From the NCBI RefSeq assembly GCF_000429105.1, contig NZ_AUBF01000006.1, forward strand, positions 434,001-498,000: DNA of 64,000 bases, written 5' to 3'. This document shows, piece after piece, positions 1-8,396 of the stretch (position 1 is the stretch's first letter; each line of letters begins with the position of its first letter). The position numbers were made by a program, and so were the translations under genes. The notes beneath the pieces were generated by a model. The model had not been told where the DNA came from. It did no database searches and worked only from the letters and a program-made list of their open reading frames with translations. This DNA comes from Schaalia suimastitidis DSM 15538. Its GTDB lineage: Bacteria; Actinomycetota; Actinomycetes; Actinomycetales; Actinomycetaceae.

Positions 1-201
1 TGAAGCGTCGGAATCAAAAATGGTCATACGTATATTTTCACTAAGAACCCTGAATGTTGCCTGGGAGAACTGTGGGGGGAGTCTTAGTGTGATGCCCTAC
101 GAGGCGAGGTCAGTCAGATGCTCATGAGCTGGTCCGGTGTGCGAGAAAGCTAGGCAGATATGGGAAAATGTCAGTGATCCTGACCTGTGAGAGGACCATG
201 T
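1..201. other. 5' edge, no gene seen
   Basis: No coding region can be supported here. The window opens with TGA, which could be the stop of an unseen upstream gene. A -10-like GGGAAAAT lies near position 163, and a ribosome site GAGAGGA sits at 189-195, both serving the next gene. Confidence 0.4.
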
Positions 202-684
202 ATGAGCAGCCCATTCGCTCCACACGGCGTAACATTTACCCCTGTTTCGACCGCCTTAATTAAAACCCGGCTGATCAGCACGGTGATTTGGTTGGTGATT
301 CCCGGCGTTGTCTTTGCTGTATTGGGCTATATGCTCTCACCGTGGTTCTATATTGGCACCGCCATCACAGTGCCTCTTGCCCTGTGGCTCATATTTCTCA
401 TTGGCCGCCAAGTGCGGGCAATGGGATGGGCCGAAGGTGATAGCGAATTCATGATTCGCAAAGGGGTCCTTTTTAAAGAACTCACCGTGATTCCCTACGG
501 TCGTATCCAGTACGTAGATATCAACGAAGGCCCAGTCGCACGACACTACGGGATTTCCACCATCACCCTACATACCGCCTCGCCTCACACAGCGGGAAGC
601 CTCGAAGGTGTTCCCTCGGCTGAGGCGGCTCGACTGCGTGACCTTCTTGCTGAGCGTGGCAGTGCAGAAATGGCGGGTCTATGA
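202..684 (+). CDS. Bacterial PH-domain membrane protein (YdbS-like)
   Basis: A 160-residue protein with two hydrophobic helices (about residues 24-45 and 48-70) followed by one bacterial PH-like domain (bPH_2/DUF304) from about residue 80. I chose the ATG at 202 because GAGAGGA lies 6 bases upstream; an in-frame GTG at 187 would make that site coding. It overlaps the next gene by ATGA, so the two are translationally coupled. Family knowledge: YdbS/YdbT pairs are membrane proteins linked in Bacillus to resistance to some bacteriocins and antimicrobial peptides. The role here is unknown. Confidence 0.8.
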   Translation: MSSPFAPHGVTFTPVSTALIKTRLISTVIWLVIPGVVFAVLGYMLSPWFYIGTAITVPLALWLIFLIGRQVRAMGWAEGDSEFMIRKGVLFKELTVIPYGRIQYVDINEGPVARHYGISTITLHTASPHTAGSLEGVPSAEAARLRDLLAERGSAEMAGL

Positions 685-2417
685 GCAGCATCGACCCAGA
701 GACGACGAATCTGCGCGCAGCACCTGCGTCCCACACTAAAACCAAGGTTCGTGCTGTTGATGCGGGCGTACCCGACACCCTTTGGCGTAGAGTCCATCCG
801 CTGTCTCCCGTACTCAATACCTGGCAGGTACTGGCGGCCATTATTGCGTTCCTCACCTATCAAAATGCTGATGTCGTCATTGACATTGCCAATAGTGACT
901 GGGGACGCGCCCAAGATATCATTACTGTCGTTGGCTATATTGGCGGCGGCATCACACTTGTCGTCATTCTTGCTGCCGTCTACTCCTGGCTGGCGTGGCG
1001 CGCAACAAAATGGGCTGTGACTGACACAGCAGTTTGGTTCCGTGAAGGGATACTCTTCCGCTCTCAAAAACACGCGCGTTTAGAGCGAATCCAGGCAGTG
1101 GACATCGTCCACCCGTTGCTGGGACGCATGGTCGGCCTCGGAAAACTCAATGTGGAGGTCGCTGGAGGAGGTGAATCCAATTTCACCTTCGGCTTCCTTC
1201 GCACACGCGAATTGAACGAGGCTCGAGCTGAGATTCTCGCATTAGCGGCCGGCATCCGGCTCGCAGAACGTGCAGCACAGACGGATCATGCCTCGCCATC
1301 CCCTCCAGTGTCGGCACCAACGTCACCAATGTCGGCATCGACACCAGAGTCAGCTGCGCTGCCTGTCACGGTGGCGGGGAACCCACACACACCCGTATCC
1401 ATAACGCAGGTGGCGCGTTTGCGGCACGAAGATGGAGCGATACCTGTCGCACCTGAACGGCTTCTTTATACAGTGTCACCATCTCGACTAATTGGCTCGC
1501 TCATCCGTGACATGGTGATAGTCATCATGGCATTGGTCGCTATTGTCATGATGGTTGGTGCAGTGATCCTGACCATCAAATGGGGTTTTGGGGGACTGAA
1601 TGCCTTGTGGGGTCTTGTCGGTGGTGTACTTGCGATGGTGTCGTATATGTGGGGCCGTTTCGCTGGCGAATTCAACTTCCGTGCCGCAGTGTCAACCGAC
1701 GGTATCCGCATACATCGTGGCCTGACAGAAACACGTGCGCAGACTATTCCACCCCGTCGCATCCATGCTGTGCGTATCCATCAACCGCTGCTGTGGCGAG
1801 GCAAAGGATGGTACCGCGTCACTATTAATCAGGCTGGTTATGGGCTGGGTGGCGACGACTCCGCCCAAAGCCAAGCATCCAGTGTGCTCCTGCCCGTAGG
1901 TACACGTGCCGAGGCTGAACTTGCTTTGTGGCTGGTTGTACGTGATCTGGGTGTGAATAATCCGCGTGCGCTCCTCGATGCTGCTTTCCATGGTAAGGGT
2001 GATGGCGAGGGGTTTATTTCTGTGCCACGAAGTGCTCGGCGCATCGACCCTCTCGCGTGGAAACGTCGTGCAGTGGCTGTCACCGACACGGTGGTCGTGA
2101 TCCGTGACGGCTGGATGGTGCGAAACGTCATTGTGGTTCCGGTGGAACGTATCCAGTCGATGAGTATTTCTCAAGGTCCGTTGCAACGGATGCTGGGCCT
2201 TGTGACAGTGGGGGTGCACGCAGTGGCAGGCACAATCATGCCGGTCATTCACCACGTTAGCGAACAACACGCAGCCCACCTGACTGAACGGCTCCTCGGT
2301 TTGTCACGTATCCGTCGCGCAAGTGAACCACCGGAAAAGTGGATGCAGCGCGTTCACGCGCGGGTGAATGCTGGTGCTGCTGATCTGCCTGCGCCCGTTG
2401 AGGATGACGCTTCGTGA
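681..2417 (+). CDS. Multi-PH-domain membrane protein (YdbT-like)
   Basis: A 578-residue partner of the preceding gene. A hydrophobic pair lies near residues 48-110 and is followed by a PH-like domain (residues about 112-195). A Ser/Pro/Ala-rich linker (about 200-255) follows, then a second membrane pair (about 275-330) and two further PH-like segments (about 335-425 and 455-550). The linker suggests two folded halves on one membrane face. It starts inside the previous gene (ATGA) and its stop overlaps the next start (GTGA), so three genes form one tight operon. No enzymatic motif is visible; function is unknown. Confidence 0.8.
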   Translation: MSSIDPETTNLRAAPASHTKTKVRAVDAGVPDTLWRRVHPLSPVLNTWQVLAAIIAFLTYQNADVVIDIANSDWGRAQDIITVVGYIGGGITLVVILAAVYSWLAWRATKWAVTDTAVWFREGILFRSQKHARLERIQAVDIVHPLLGRMVGLGKLNVEVAGGGESNFTFGFLRTRELNEARAEILALAAGIRLAERAAQTDHASPSPPVSAPTSPMSASTPESAALPVTVAGNPHTPVSITQVARLRHEDGAIPVAPERLLYTVSPSRLIGSLIRDMVIVIMALVAIVMMVGAVILTIKWGFGGLNALWGLVGGVLAMVSYMWGRFAGEFNFRAAVSTDGIRIHRGLTETRAQTIPPRRIHAVRIHQPLLWRGKGWYRVTINQAGYGLGGDDSAQSQASSVLLPVGTRAEAELALWLVVRDLGVNNPRALLDAAFHGKGDGEGFISVPRSARRIDPLAWKRRAVAVTDTVVVIRDGWMVRNVIVVPVERIQSMSISQGPLQRMLGLVTVGVHAVAGTIMPVIHHVSEQHAAHLTERLLGLSRIRRASEPPEKWMQRVHARVNAGAADLPAPVEDDAS

Positions 2418-3376
2418 ATGCAAATACGCGTGCTGGCCGCCTTGGCGTAGGGGTCATTGGGATGGGTCATGTCGGCCCCGTCATCGCCTCCGCATTGCGT
2501 CAAGCTGGTCACCGTATCGTCGGAGTATCAGCTCATTCGCCGCGTTCCATAGAACGTGCCGAAGATATGCTGCCAGGTATTGGCATCCTTGATGTTGAAA
2601 CCCTTGCTAGGAGCAGTGACGTCGTGGTTTTGGCTGTGCCTGACGACACTATTGAACCCTTGACGAAGGGGTTGGCGGAACTCGACGTATGGCATCCCGG
2701 GCAGCTCGTGATCCATCTCAGCGGTGCTCATGGCATTACTGCGTTGCAAGCAGCTTCGGCATGTGGCGCGATCGCGCTGGCGATTCACCCGGTGATGACT
2801 TTCACCGGTACCTCGGTTGATGTGGCGCGTTTGGTGGGGACTCCTTTCGCGGTGACAGCTCCCGCTTTCGCCTTGCCCATAGCCCATGCCCTGGTCGTCG
2901 AAATGGGTGGCGAGCCTTTTGATATCGACGAGGCGGACCGCACGTTGTACCACTGCGCGCTGGCCCATGGTGCGAACTTCCTTGCAGCGATCGTCAACCA
3001 ATCTTTGACGCTTCTTACTGCAGCGGGGGTCGATCGTGCCTCGGCAGTGGCGACTCCACTGCTTGCTGCTGCCCTTGACCGTGCGCTCAGGCAAGGTATT
3101 GCGGGGATATCTGGTCCGATTCCACGAGGCGATAGCGGCACTATTGCCACGCATATTGCCGCGTTATCTGCGACAACACATGCCGCCGGTGAGGAGGTGC
3201 ACATAGACGAGGCCGATCCCGCCACCTCTGGGCAGCGCCTTGAGCCGCAGCAAGGAGGCAACATCCTTGATACCTATACCTTTATGACACGGCAAACTGT
3301 CCAGATGCTGCGTGATGCAGGTCGTCTTTCGGAAAATAGCGCCCAAGAAATCCTCTCGGTCCTTGCCACCGGGTAA
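2414..3376 (+). CDS. DUF2520 Rossmann-fold protein
   Basis: A 320-residue protein with an N-terminal NAD(P)-binding fold (GVIGMGHVG near residues 12-20) and a C-terminal helical DUF2520 domain that contains the ALAHGANFLAA motif. It starts at GTG 2414 within the stop of the preceding gene. Actinobacterial DUF2520 proteins often sit next to panC. They resemble ketopantoate reductase or pyrroline-5-carboxylate reductase in architecture, so a dehydrogenase role in pantothenate synthesis is plausible but unproved. Confidence 0.8.
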   Translation: MNANTRAGRLGVGVIGMGHVGPVIASALRQAGHRIVGVSAHSPRSIERAEDMLPGIGILDVETLARSSDVVVLAVPDDTIEPLTKGLAELDVWHPGQLVIHLSGAHGITALQAASACGAIALAIHPVMTFTGTSVDVARLVGTPFAVTAPAFALPIAHALVVEMGGEPFDIDEADRTLYHCALAHGANFLAAIVNQSLTLLTAAGVDRASAVATPLLAAALDRALRQGIAGISGPIPRGDSGTIATHIAALSATTHAAGEEVHIDEADPATSGQRLEPQQGGNILDTYTFMTRQTVQMLRDAGRLSENSAQEILSVLATG

Positions 3377-3596
3377 GTTCCACGTCCACCACCGGCCATG
3401 CTGACAAAAGTCGAGCTGCCCACGCAAAGGTCGTGTCCATTGCCATGTCAAAACTCCGGGTCGTCCCCATCCCGCTTGTTACTGTGCACCGCACACGTTC
3501 TGTCGCCGCTGCGTTGTACGTGCTTTACGCCAAAGATGTCGGGATGATGTCGACCTCGATTCGCGTCACACCTTTAAGGCGAGGACAATACACACT
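3377..3596. other. Gap before panC with a possible small reading frame
   Basis: Nearly 220 bases without an assigned gene. GACAAT at 3584-3589 lies 7 bases before the panC ATG and could be a -10 giving a leaderless panC message. A frame from GTG 3433 stays open to a TGA at 3598-3600 that overlaps the panC start (54 codons). It resembles no family I know, so I do not call it as a gene. Confidence 0.4.
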
Positions 3597-4514
3597 ATGA
3601 CAAGCCTTCCCACCTTGGTTCGCAGCCGCAGCGAATTACGTGCAGCACTTGACGCTCTGCGTGGTACCACCGCGTTAGTGATGACAATGGGGGCATTGCA
3701 CGACGGGCACCTTGAATTGGTACGGCAGGCGCGTCAACATGCTGACAATGTGGTTGTCACGATCTTCGTTAACCCCACACAATTTGCTCCCGGCGAAGAT
3801 TTCGAAGCCTACCCGCGCACCCTTGAGGCCGATATGGGCGCTCTGGCAACCGTTGGTGCCGACCTTGTGTGGGCGCCGCCGATAAGTGAGGTTTATCCGC
3901 ACCCATCCACTGTCATTATCGACCCAGGTCCGGTGGCACACCATTTGGAGGGTGCCACCCGGCCCACGCATTTCGCTGGCGTTGCCCTGGTAGTTACGAA
4001 GGTCATACTCCTAGTCGCACCAGATGTTGCCCTTTTTGGTGAAAAAGATGCCCAGCAACTCGCTGTGATCCGTCGCGTCGTTGCTGATCTCGATATTCCA
4101 GTGCGCATCGTCGGTGTGCCCATCGTGCGCGATACTGATGGTGTTGCCCTGTCCAGTCGCAACCAATACCTGTCGCCACAAGAGCGGGAACGCGCTCGTG
4201 CACTGAGCCGTGCGCTGACCGAGGCCACGCAGGCTGTTTGCCAGGGCGCCACCGTTGCGCAGGCCCTTGCCGTCGCACATCGGGTCATTGCAGCACAGGG
4301 CGCTATTGACATCGATTACATCGCCATTGTGGATGATGCGACTTTCGAAGTGTTGGGCCAGTGTGGTGCCGCAGGTGTTACTGGTGATCTGTCGAGGGTC
4401 GTCGTTAATGACCTGAGCGTGCCGACACGTATACTGGTGGCCGCCAAGGTGGGGACAACCCGACTTATCGACAATATGGCGATTAATGCCGTGACACAGG
4501 GAGGGCGGCGATGA
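3597..4514 (+). CDS. panC: Pantothenate synthetase PanC
   Basis: Pantoate-beta-alanine ligase makes pantothenate from pantoate, beta-alanine and ATP in the cytoplasm. The 305-residue length is usual for the family. Visible motifs are the HIGH-type [14 protein letters not shown] (about residues 25-38), [28 protein letters not shown] and the SSRNQYLS loop that replaces KMSKS. No good Shine-Dalgarno site precedes the ATG, so leaderless translation is likely. The stop overlaps panD by ATGA, which puts the supplier of beta-alanine in the same message. Confidence 0.97.
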   Translation: MTSLPTLVRSRSELRAALDALRGTTALVMTMGALHDGHLELVRQARQHADNVVVTIFVNPTQFAPGEDFEAYPRTLEADMGALATVGADLVWAPPISEVYPHPSTVIIDPGPVAHHLEGATRPTHFAGVALVVTKVILLVAPDVALFGEKDAQQLAVIRRVVADLDIPVRIVGVPIVRDTDGVALSSRNQYLSPQERERARALSRALTEATQAVCQGATVAQALAVAHRVIAAQGAIDIDYIAIVDDATFEVLGQCGAAGVTGDLSRVVVNDLSVPTRILVAAKVGTTRLIDNMAINAVTQGGRR

Positions 4515-4945
4515 ATGAAGTAATGCGCCCAATGGTCCAAGGAAAAATACACCGGGCAACGGTCACCGGTGCGGACCTCCACTACGTCGGGTCGGTAACG
4601 ATTGACGAAAACCTTCTGGACGCTGCCGATATCGTGCCTGGTCAACAGGTAGATATCGTTGATATCACCAATGGTAACCGGCTGACGACCTACACCATTG
4701 CAGGTGAGCGCGGCAGTGGTGTCCTTCAAGTCAACGGTGCCGCCGCGCACCTGGTGACCACGGGCGACCTCGTCATTGTGATCGCCTACTGCCACGTTCC
4801 CGAAAGTCGCGCGCGCCAATGGAAACCTGCAGTGGCATTTGTGGATGCGGATAACCGCCTCGTTGATGTGGGCGATAATCCAGGCACTGTGCCCGAGGAC
4901 TCTGCGCGCGCAACTGAACTGGGCTTGCGGTCCGCGGGCCGCTAA
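4511..4945 (+). CDS. panD: Aspartate 1-decarboxylase PanD
   Basis: Makes beta-alanine from aspartate for pantothenate synthesis. The 144-residue proenzyme carries the self-cleavage site Gly27-Ser28 (YVGSVTID), which matures to the pyruvoyl group. [12 protein letters not shown] before it is the typical PanD N-terminus. Its ATG overlaps the panC stop. The stop codon lies in the first copy of a 12-base direct repeat, CGCGGGCCGCTA, found at 4933-4944 and again at 4961-4972. Confidence 0.95.
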   Translation: MNEVMRPMVQGKIHRATVTGADLHYVGSVTIDENLLDAADIVPGQQVDIVDITNGNRLTTYTIAGERGSGVLQVNGAAAHLVTTGDLVIVIAYCHVPESRARQWKPAVAFVDADNRLVDVGDNPGTVPEDSARATELGLRSAGR

Positions 4946-4970
4946 ACTCGGCCAACGCCTCGCGGGCCGC

Positions 4971-4976
4971 TAGAAT
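4971..4976 (+). promoter_or_regulatory. -10 element for a leaderless lysS message
   Basis: TAGAAT ends exactly 6 bases before the lysS GTG at 4983, so transcription would start at or next to the start codon. No Shine-Dalgarno site fits between panD and lysS. No convincing -35 is seen. Confidence 0.6.
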
Positions 4977-4982
4977 CATCCT

Positions 4983-6581
4983 GTGACTGAAGCAAAGCCA
5001 AACCAGCAGCAAGTACCCCCAGCCGTCGACGATACGCCAGAACAGGTGAAAGTCCGCGCTGAAAAGCGTGCCCGACTGATCGCCGAGGGCACCGAAGCCT
5101 ACCCGGTGGTCCTCCCAATCACAACAACCATAGCCGAGGTCCGCGAGAAATACGGCCACCTAAATGCCGAAGAAGAAACACAGGACATGGTCGGGATCGC
5201 GGGTCGTGTGATGCTGGCGCGCAACGGCGGAAAGCTATGCTTTGCGACACTCATGGATGGTGCAGGTGCACGTATCCAAGTCATGCTTTCAGCAGCAGAA
5301 ATAGGTCTTGAATCGCTGGCCAAGTACAAGACAGACGTCGACCTGGGGGACCATTTGTTCGTCCACGGTCGCGTCATCTCGTCTCGTCGAGGCGAATTAT
5401 CTGTCCTGGCATGTCCTGGAGCAGCCCCCGCTGACCTTTTCACCCCCGGTATCACTCAGGGCGAAGCTGTGCCTGCCTGGAAAGTCGCCGCAAAGGCACT
5501 GCGTCCACTGCCAAAGGCCTATACCGCCCAAGACGGCACCGAAATCTCCCTGTCTGAAGATATGCGGGTGCGTCGCCGCTACCTTGACATGATTATCCGT
5601 CCAGCTGCGCGCGACATGGTGCGAATGCGTGCGGCGGTAGTGAAGTCACTGCGCAACTATTTTGATGCAGAAGGTTTCATTGAGATTGAAACACCGATGC
5701 TGCAAAACCTGCATGGAGGTGCGGCAGCCAGGCCATTTACTACCCACATGAATGCTTACGACACGGAACTGTATCTGCGTATTGCCCCAGAACTGTTCCT
5801 TAAGCGTGCTGTTGTGGGCGGTGTCGACAAGGTTTTCGAAATTAACCGCAATTTCCGTAACGAAGGTGCCGATTCTTCACATTCGCCAGAGTTCACCATG
5901 CTCGAAGCTTACGAGGCTTATGGGTCTTATGACACGATGGCCAAACGTACCCGTGAATTCATTCAGAAGGCGGCACGTGACGCGCTGGGGACCGAAATTG
6001 TTACTCTTCCTGACGGGTCAACCTATGATCTTTCAGGCTCGTGGAAAGAAATCAGTCTCTATGAAGCCACGTCGCAGGCCATCGGTCAACACATCGATGC
6101 GATGACACCACGCGAAACGCTGGTGAAGATTGCTGAAGAGCTTGGCGAAGAGGTCCCAGACCACTGGGTGAGTGGCAAAGTCGCGGAGGTTATTTTCGAG
6201 GCTACCGTCGGCGATTCGCTGTACGAGCCGACATTTGTGCGTGATTTCCCCGAAGACTCCAGTCCGCTCACACGGGGGCACCGCACGCAACGCGGTGTAG
6301 TGGAAAAGTGGGACCTGTATGTGCGCGGTTTTGAGCTTGCCACCGCCTATTCGGAACTGGTTGACCCGGTGATTCAACGTGAGCGCTTCGAAGCTCAAGC
6401 CCTTGCTGCCGCCAACGGCGATCCTGAAGCTATGGTATTGGACGAAGATTTCCTTGAAGCCATGGAATATGGGATGCCGCCCGCCGGCGGTATGGGTATG
6501 GGCCTAGACCGTCTCCTGATGGCTTTGACGGGACAAGGTATTCGCGAAACCATCACCTTCCCACTGGTCAAGCGCCTGTAG
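4983..6581 (+). CDS. lysS: Lysyl-tRNA synthetase, class II
   Basis: Charges tRNA-Lys in the cytoplasm. The 532-residue protein has an N-terminal OB-fold anticodon-binding domain (about residues 60-165) and a class II catalytic core. Class II motif 2 is seen as [19 protein letters not shown], and motif 3 as [15 protein letters not shown] near the C-terminus. The GTG start is supported by the leaderless promoter just upstream. It follows panCD but probably has its own promoter. A hairpin at 6603-6634 may end the message. Confidence 0.96.
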   Translation: MTEAKPNQQQVPPAVDDTPEQVKVRAEKRARLIAEGTEAYPVVLPITTTIAEVREKYGHLNAEEETQDMVGIAGRVMLARNGGKLCFATLMDGAGARIQVMLSAAEIGLESLAKYKTDVDLGDHLFVHGRVISSRRGELSVLACPGAAPADLFTPGITQGEAVPAWKVAAKALRPLPKAYTAQDGTEISLSEDMRVRRRYLDMIIRPAARDMVRMRAAVVKSLRNYFDAEGFIEIETPMLQNLHGGAAARPFTTHMNAYDTELYLRIAPELFLKRAVVGGVDKVFEINRNFRNEGADSSHSPEFTMLEAYEAYGSYDTMAKRTREFIQKAARDALGTEIVTLPDGSTYDLSGSWKEISLYEATSQAIGQHIDAMTPRETLVKIAEELGEEVPDHWVSGKVAEVIFEATVGDSLYEPTFVRDFPEDSSPLTRGHRTQRGVVEKWDLYVRGFELATAYSELVDPVIQRERFEAQALAAANGDPEAMVLDEDFLEAMEYGMPPAGGMGMGLDRLLMALTGQGIRETITFPLVKRL

Positions 6582-6602
6582 GTTTGTTACAACGACGAAC
6601 GA

Positions 6603-6634
6603 TTTTGGCCCGCCGCTATTGTGGCAGGCCAAAA
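6603..6634 (+). terminator. Hairpin after lysS
   Basis: TTTTGGCC and GGCCAAAA form 8-bp arms, extended by GCC/GGC after one mismatch. No long T run follows on the plus strand. Its right arm shares AAAA with a second palindrome at 6631-6659, so the two structures exclude one another. Confidence 0.55.
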
Positions 6635-6659
6635 TATTTGGATTATCGGCCAATATTTT
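6631..6659. repeat. AT-rich inverted repeat before the EIIA gene
   Basis: AAAATATT-T-GG pairs with CC-AATATTTT around an 8-base loop, with one bulged T at 6639. It lies 110 bases before the EIIA start and could be an operator or part of a leader switch together with the overlapping hairpin. Confidence 0.45.
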
Positions 6660-6771
6660 CACCTGTGGTCGCCAAGGTCACCATTTTTGTGCTGTTAATG
6701 CGCCTCAAGGGAGGCCGAAGGTCAGTAAGGTGGAAGAGCTACAGAACACTCTGAGCATTCAAGGAGAATAT

Positions 6772-7257
6772 ATGTTTGGTCTCGGCGCCACTAAAGTCGA
6801 ATTCGTTGCCCCATTTGCTGGCCAGGTGATCCCGGTGGAAGACACCAACGATGGGGTTTTCTCCCAGCTCTTGCTCGGTGAAGGTATTTCCGTAGTCCCA
6901 GCTGACGATGCTGGTGTTGTCGAGGTGTGCGCACCTGTGGCAGGTACCATCGCGAATATTTTCAATACCCGCCACGCATTCACCATGGTGAGCACCGACG
7001 GTCTTGAAGTGCTGGTGCATATTGGTATCGGTACCGTGGGTCTTGACGGTGAAGGTTTCGAGGCTTTGGTTGCTGACGGCGATGCCGTTGAGGCCGGCAC
7101 ACCTATTGTGCGCGTTGATTTCGCTGCTGTGCGTGCAGCGGGCAAGGACTGTGCAACGCCTGTGGTGGTGTCCAAGCGTAAGCAGGTCAAACGTGCGTCT
7201 TTCACCTATGGCGCTGCAGAGGCTGCCCAACCGATTGGTGATGTGACCCTGGCCTGA
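6772..7257 (+). CDS. PTS glucose-family EIIA protein (copy 1)
   Basis: A 161-residue phosphocarrier that passes phosphate from HPr to a membrane EIIBC. The frame opens further upstream, but AAGGAGA at 6761-6767 points to the ATG at 6772, which gives the usual EIIA length. The two active-site histidines of the EIIA-Glc fold are visible as His68 (TRHAF) and His83 (LVHIGIGTVGLDGEGF). It stands alone between hairpins, upstream of the BglG-nagE-EIIA unit, so it may serve that EIIBC or others. A paralogue lies at 9995. Confidence 0.9.
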   Translation: MFGLGATKVEFVAPFAGQVIPVEDTNDGVFSQLLLGEGISVVPADDAGVVEVCAPVAGTIANIFNTRHAFTMVSTDGLEVLVHIGIGTVGLDGEGFEALVADGDAVEAGTPIVRVDFAAVRAAGKDCATPVVVSKRKQVKRASFTYGAAEAAQPIGDVTLA

Positions 7258-7266
7258 TCGCCGAAT

Positions 7267-7309
7267 ATGGGGTCTGTCGTGAATGATATACGTTCACGGC
7301 AGACCCCAT
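7267..7309 (+). terminator. Strong terminator after EIIA copy 1
   Basis: A 17-bp stem (outer TGGGGTCTG/CAGACCCCA, inner GTGAA/TTCAC) is followed after a short gap by a run of seven T at 7324-7330. It isolates the EIIA gene from the antiterminator gene. Confidence 0.85.
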
Positions 7310-7361
7310 TAGCGTCTTTGTGATTTTTTTATGCGAACCCTTTCCCATATGCGCACTTTTG

Positions 7362-7374
7362 CGCTACAGTAGCG
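7362..7374. promoter_or_regulatory. Palindrome over a likely -10 of the antiterminator gene
   Basis: CGCTACAGTAGCG is a perfect palindrome around a central A. It contains TACAGT (7365-7370), the best -10 match upstream of the RAT element. A repressor bound here would block transcription of the PTS operon. Confidence 0.5.
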
Positions 7375-7390
7375 AGTAATCAACTGACTC

Positions 7391-7420
7391 TAGGTGTTAC
7401 TGTTTGGCAGGCATCACTGG
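7391..7420 (+). promoter_or_regulatory. Ribonucleic antiterminator (RAT) target
   Basis: The core TGTTACTG-TTTG-GCAGGCA has the same conserved blocks and the same 4-base gap as the RAT elements bound by LicT/SacY-type proteins in Bacillus. It lies about 60 bases before the start of a gene for exactly such a protein, so autoregulation by RNA antitermination is likely. A weak hairpin (ACCAGC 7427-7432, GCTGGT 7447-7452) follows without a U run, so the terminator partner is not obvious. Confidence 0.8.
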
Positions 7421-7478
7421 GGCGGTACCAGCACATTGCGATATTCGCTGGTCAGCATGCTCGAAGAGGAGCCCCCAG

Positions 7479-8351
7479 ATGGCTGAACGCAACGACGACT
7501 CCGTCACCGTCTACACGGTGACGCGCGCGCTTAACAACAACGCAGTGTCGGCATTGGCGCACGGCACGGACGTTCCCGTCATCCTCATGGGTCGCGGCAT
7601 AGGTTTTGGCCGCAAATCGGGCGACCAAATCTACTCCGACCAGGTTCAAGAACACTATGTTGCCCTAGGTGCCGATCGAATCCAGTATCTCAACCTTTTG
7701 TCAGCGATTCACACAGACGTCCTCACTGCCATCGGTGAAGCCCTCGAATTAGCTGAAGGACACTTAGGTAATCTGCACCCATCTGTGTACCTTATGCTCA
7801 CCGATCACTTGGCGTTTGCAGTCGAACGTTTGCGGTCAGGTGCCGTTATTGAGAACCCACTTGTCAACGAGATCAGCGCACATTTTCCTCAAGAATTTGT
7901 CGCCGCAGAAATGGTGCTGCGATACGTCAACGCTCAGCTACGCCTTGAACTACCCATCGATGAGGCAGCGTATATCGCGCTACATTTACGGGCCGCGCGC
8001 ACCGGCGCCACCGTGAAACACCCACTGAGCCAAGCAAATGCGCTGGCTGGTCTGACCGAAACCGTCCTTGGTCGCCTCGTCACGCGAAACGAGGCGACCG
8101 TCAGCCTCGCTGCGCGCAAAGAAGTTACCGACCACCTTGCCCGCCTTGTAACCCGAGTTGAGCAAGGACAGCTGCGTTCCAATACTGCTGCGCAGTCGAT
8201 CCGCCGTGACCTCTCCATTGAATACGAGATCGCCGAATGGATCATCACTCACATTGCCCCCTCGACGGATATCCCAAAAGAGGGGCGCGCAGGAGAGACA
8301 GCTAACCTCGCTGTTTTCCTCCACGGCTGGCTGCAGGATGCAACCAGCTAA
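7479..8351 (+). CDS. BglG/LicT-family transcriptional antiterminator
   Basis: A 290-residue RNA-binding regulator. An N-terminal CAT domain (about residues 1-60, with ALNNNAVSAL and the GRGIGFGRKSGD turn) binds RAT RNA. Two PTS regulation domains follow (about 70-175 and 180-285), with conserved histidines such as LTDHLAFAVERL and ALHLRAAR. The start at 7479 is set by AGAGGAG at 7465-7471; an upstream in-frame TTG would put coding sequence through the RAT. Family knowledge: phosphorylation by PTS proteins tells the protein whether sugar is entering. It is co-directional with the EIIBC and EIIA genes that follow. Confidence 0.9.
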   Translation: MAERNDDSVTVYTVTRALNNNAVSALAHGTDVPVILMGRGIGFGRKSGDQIYSDQVQEHYVALGADRIQYLNLLSAIHTDVLTAIGEALELAEGHLGNLHPSVYLMLTDHLAFAVERLRSGAVIENPLVNEISAHFPQEFVAAEMVLRYVNAQLRLELPIDEAAYIALHLRAARTGATVKHPLSQANALAGLTETVLGRLVTRNEATVSLAARKEVTDHLARLVTRVEQGQLRSNTAAQSIRRDLSIEYEIAEWIITHIAPSTDIPKEGRAGETANLAVFLHGWLQDATS

Positions 8352-8396
8352 GACATTTCAGTCACGCATCTACATGAGACTAAAGGAGCTCTCTTC

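Noticed and set aside
187-201. GTG 187 as the start of the first PH-domain gene
   Set aside because: It would place the Shine-Dalgarno site GAGAGGA inside the coding region; ATG 202 has correct spacing.
563-1073. Long antisense frames over the PH-domain genes
   Set aside because: They mirror a real gene on the other strand, lack family motifs and ribosome sites.
6581-6634. A second RAT-like sequence (GGTTTGTTAC ... GGCAGGCCAAAA) after lysS
   Set aside because: The halves are separated by more than 30 bases, against about 4 in true RATs, and the second half belongs to the terminator stem.
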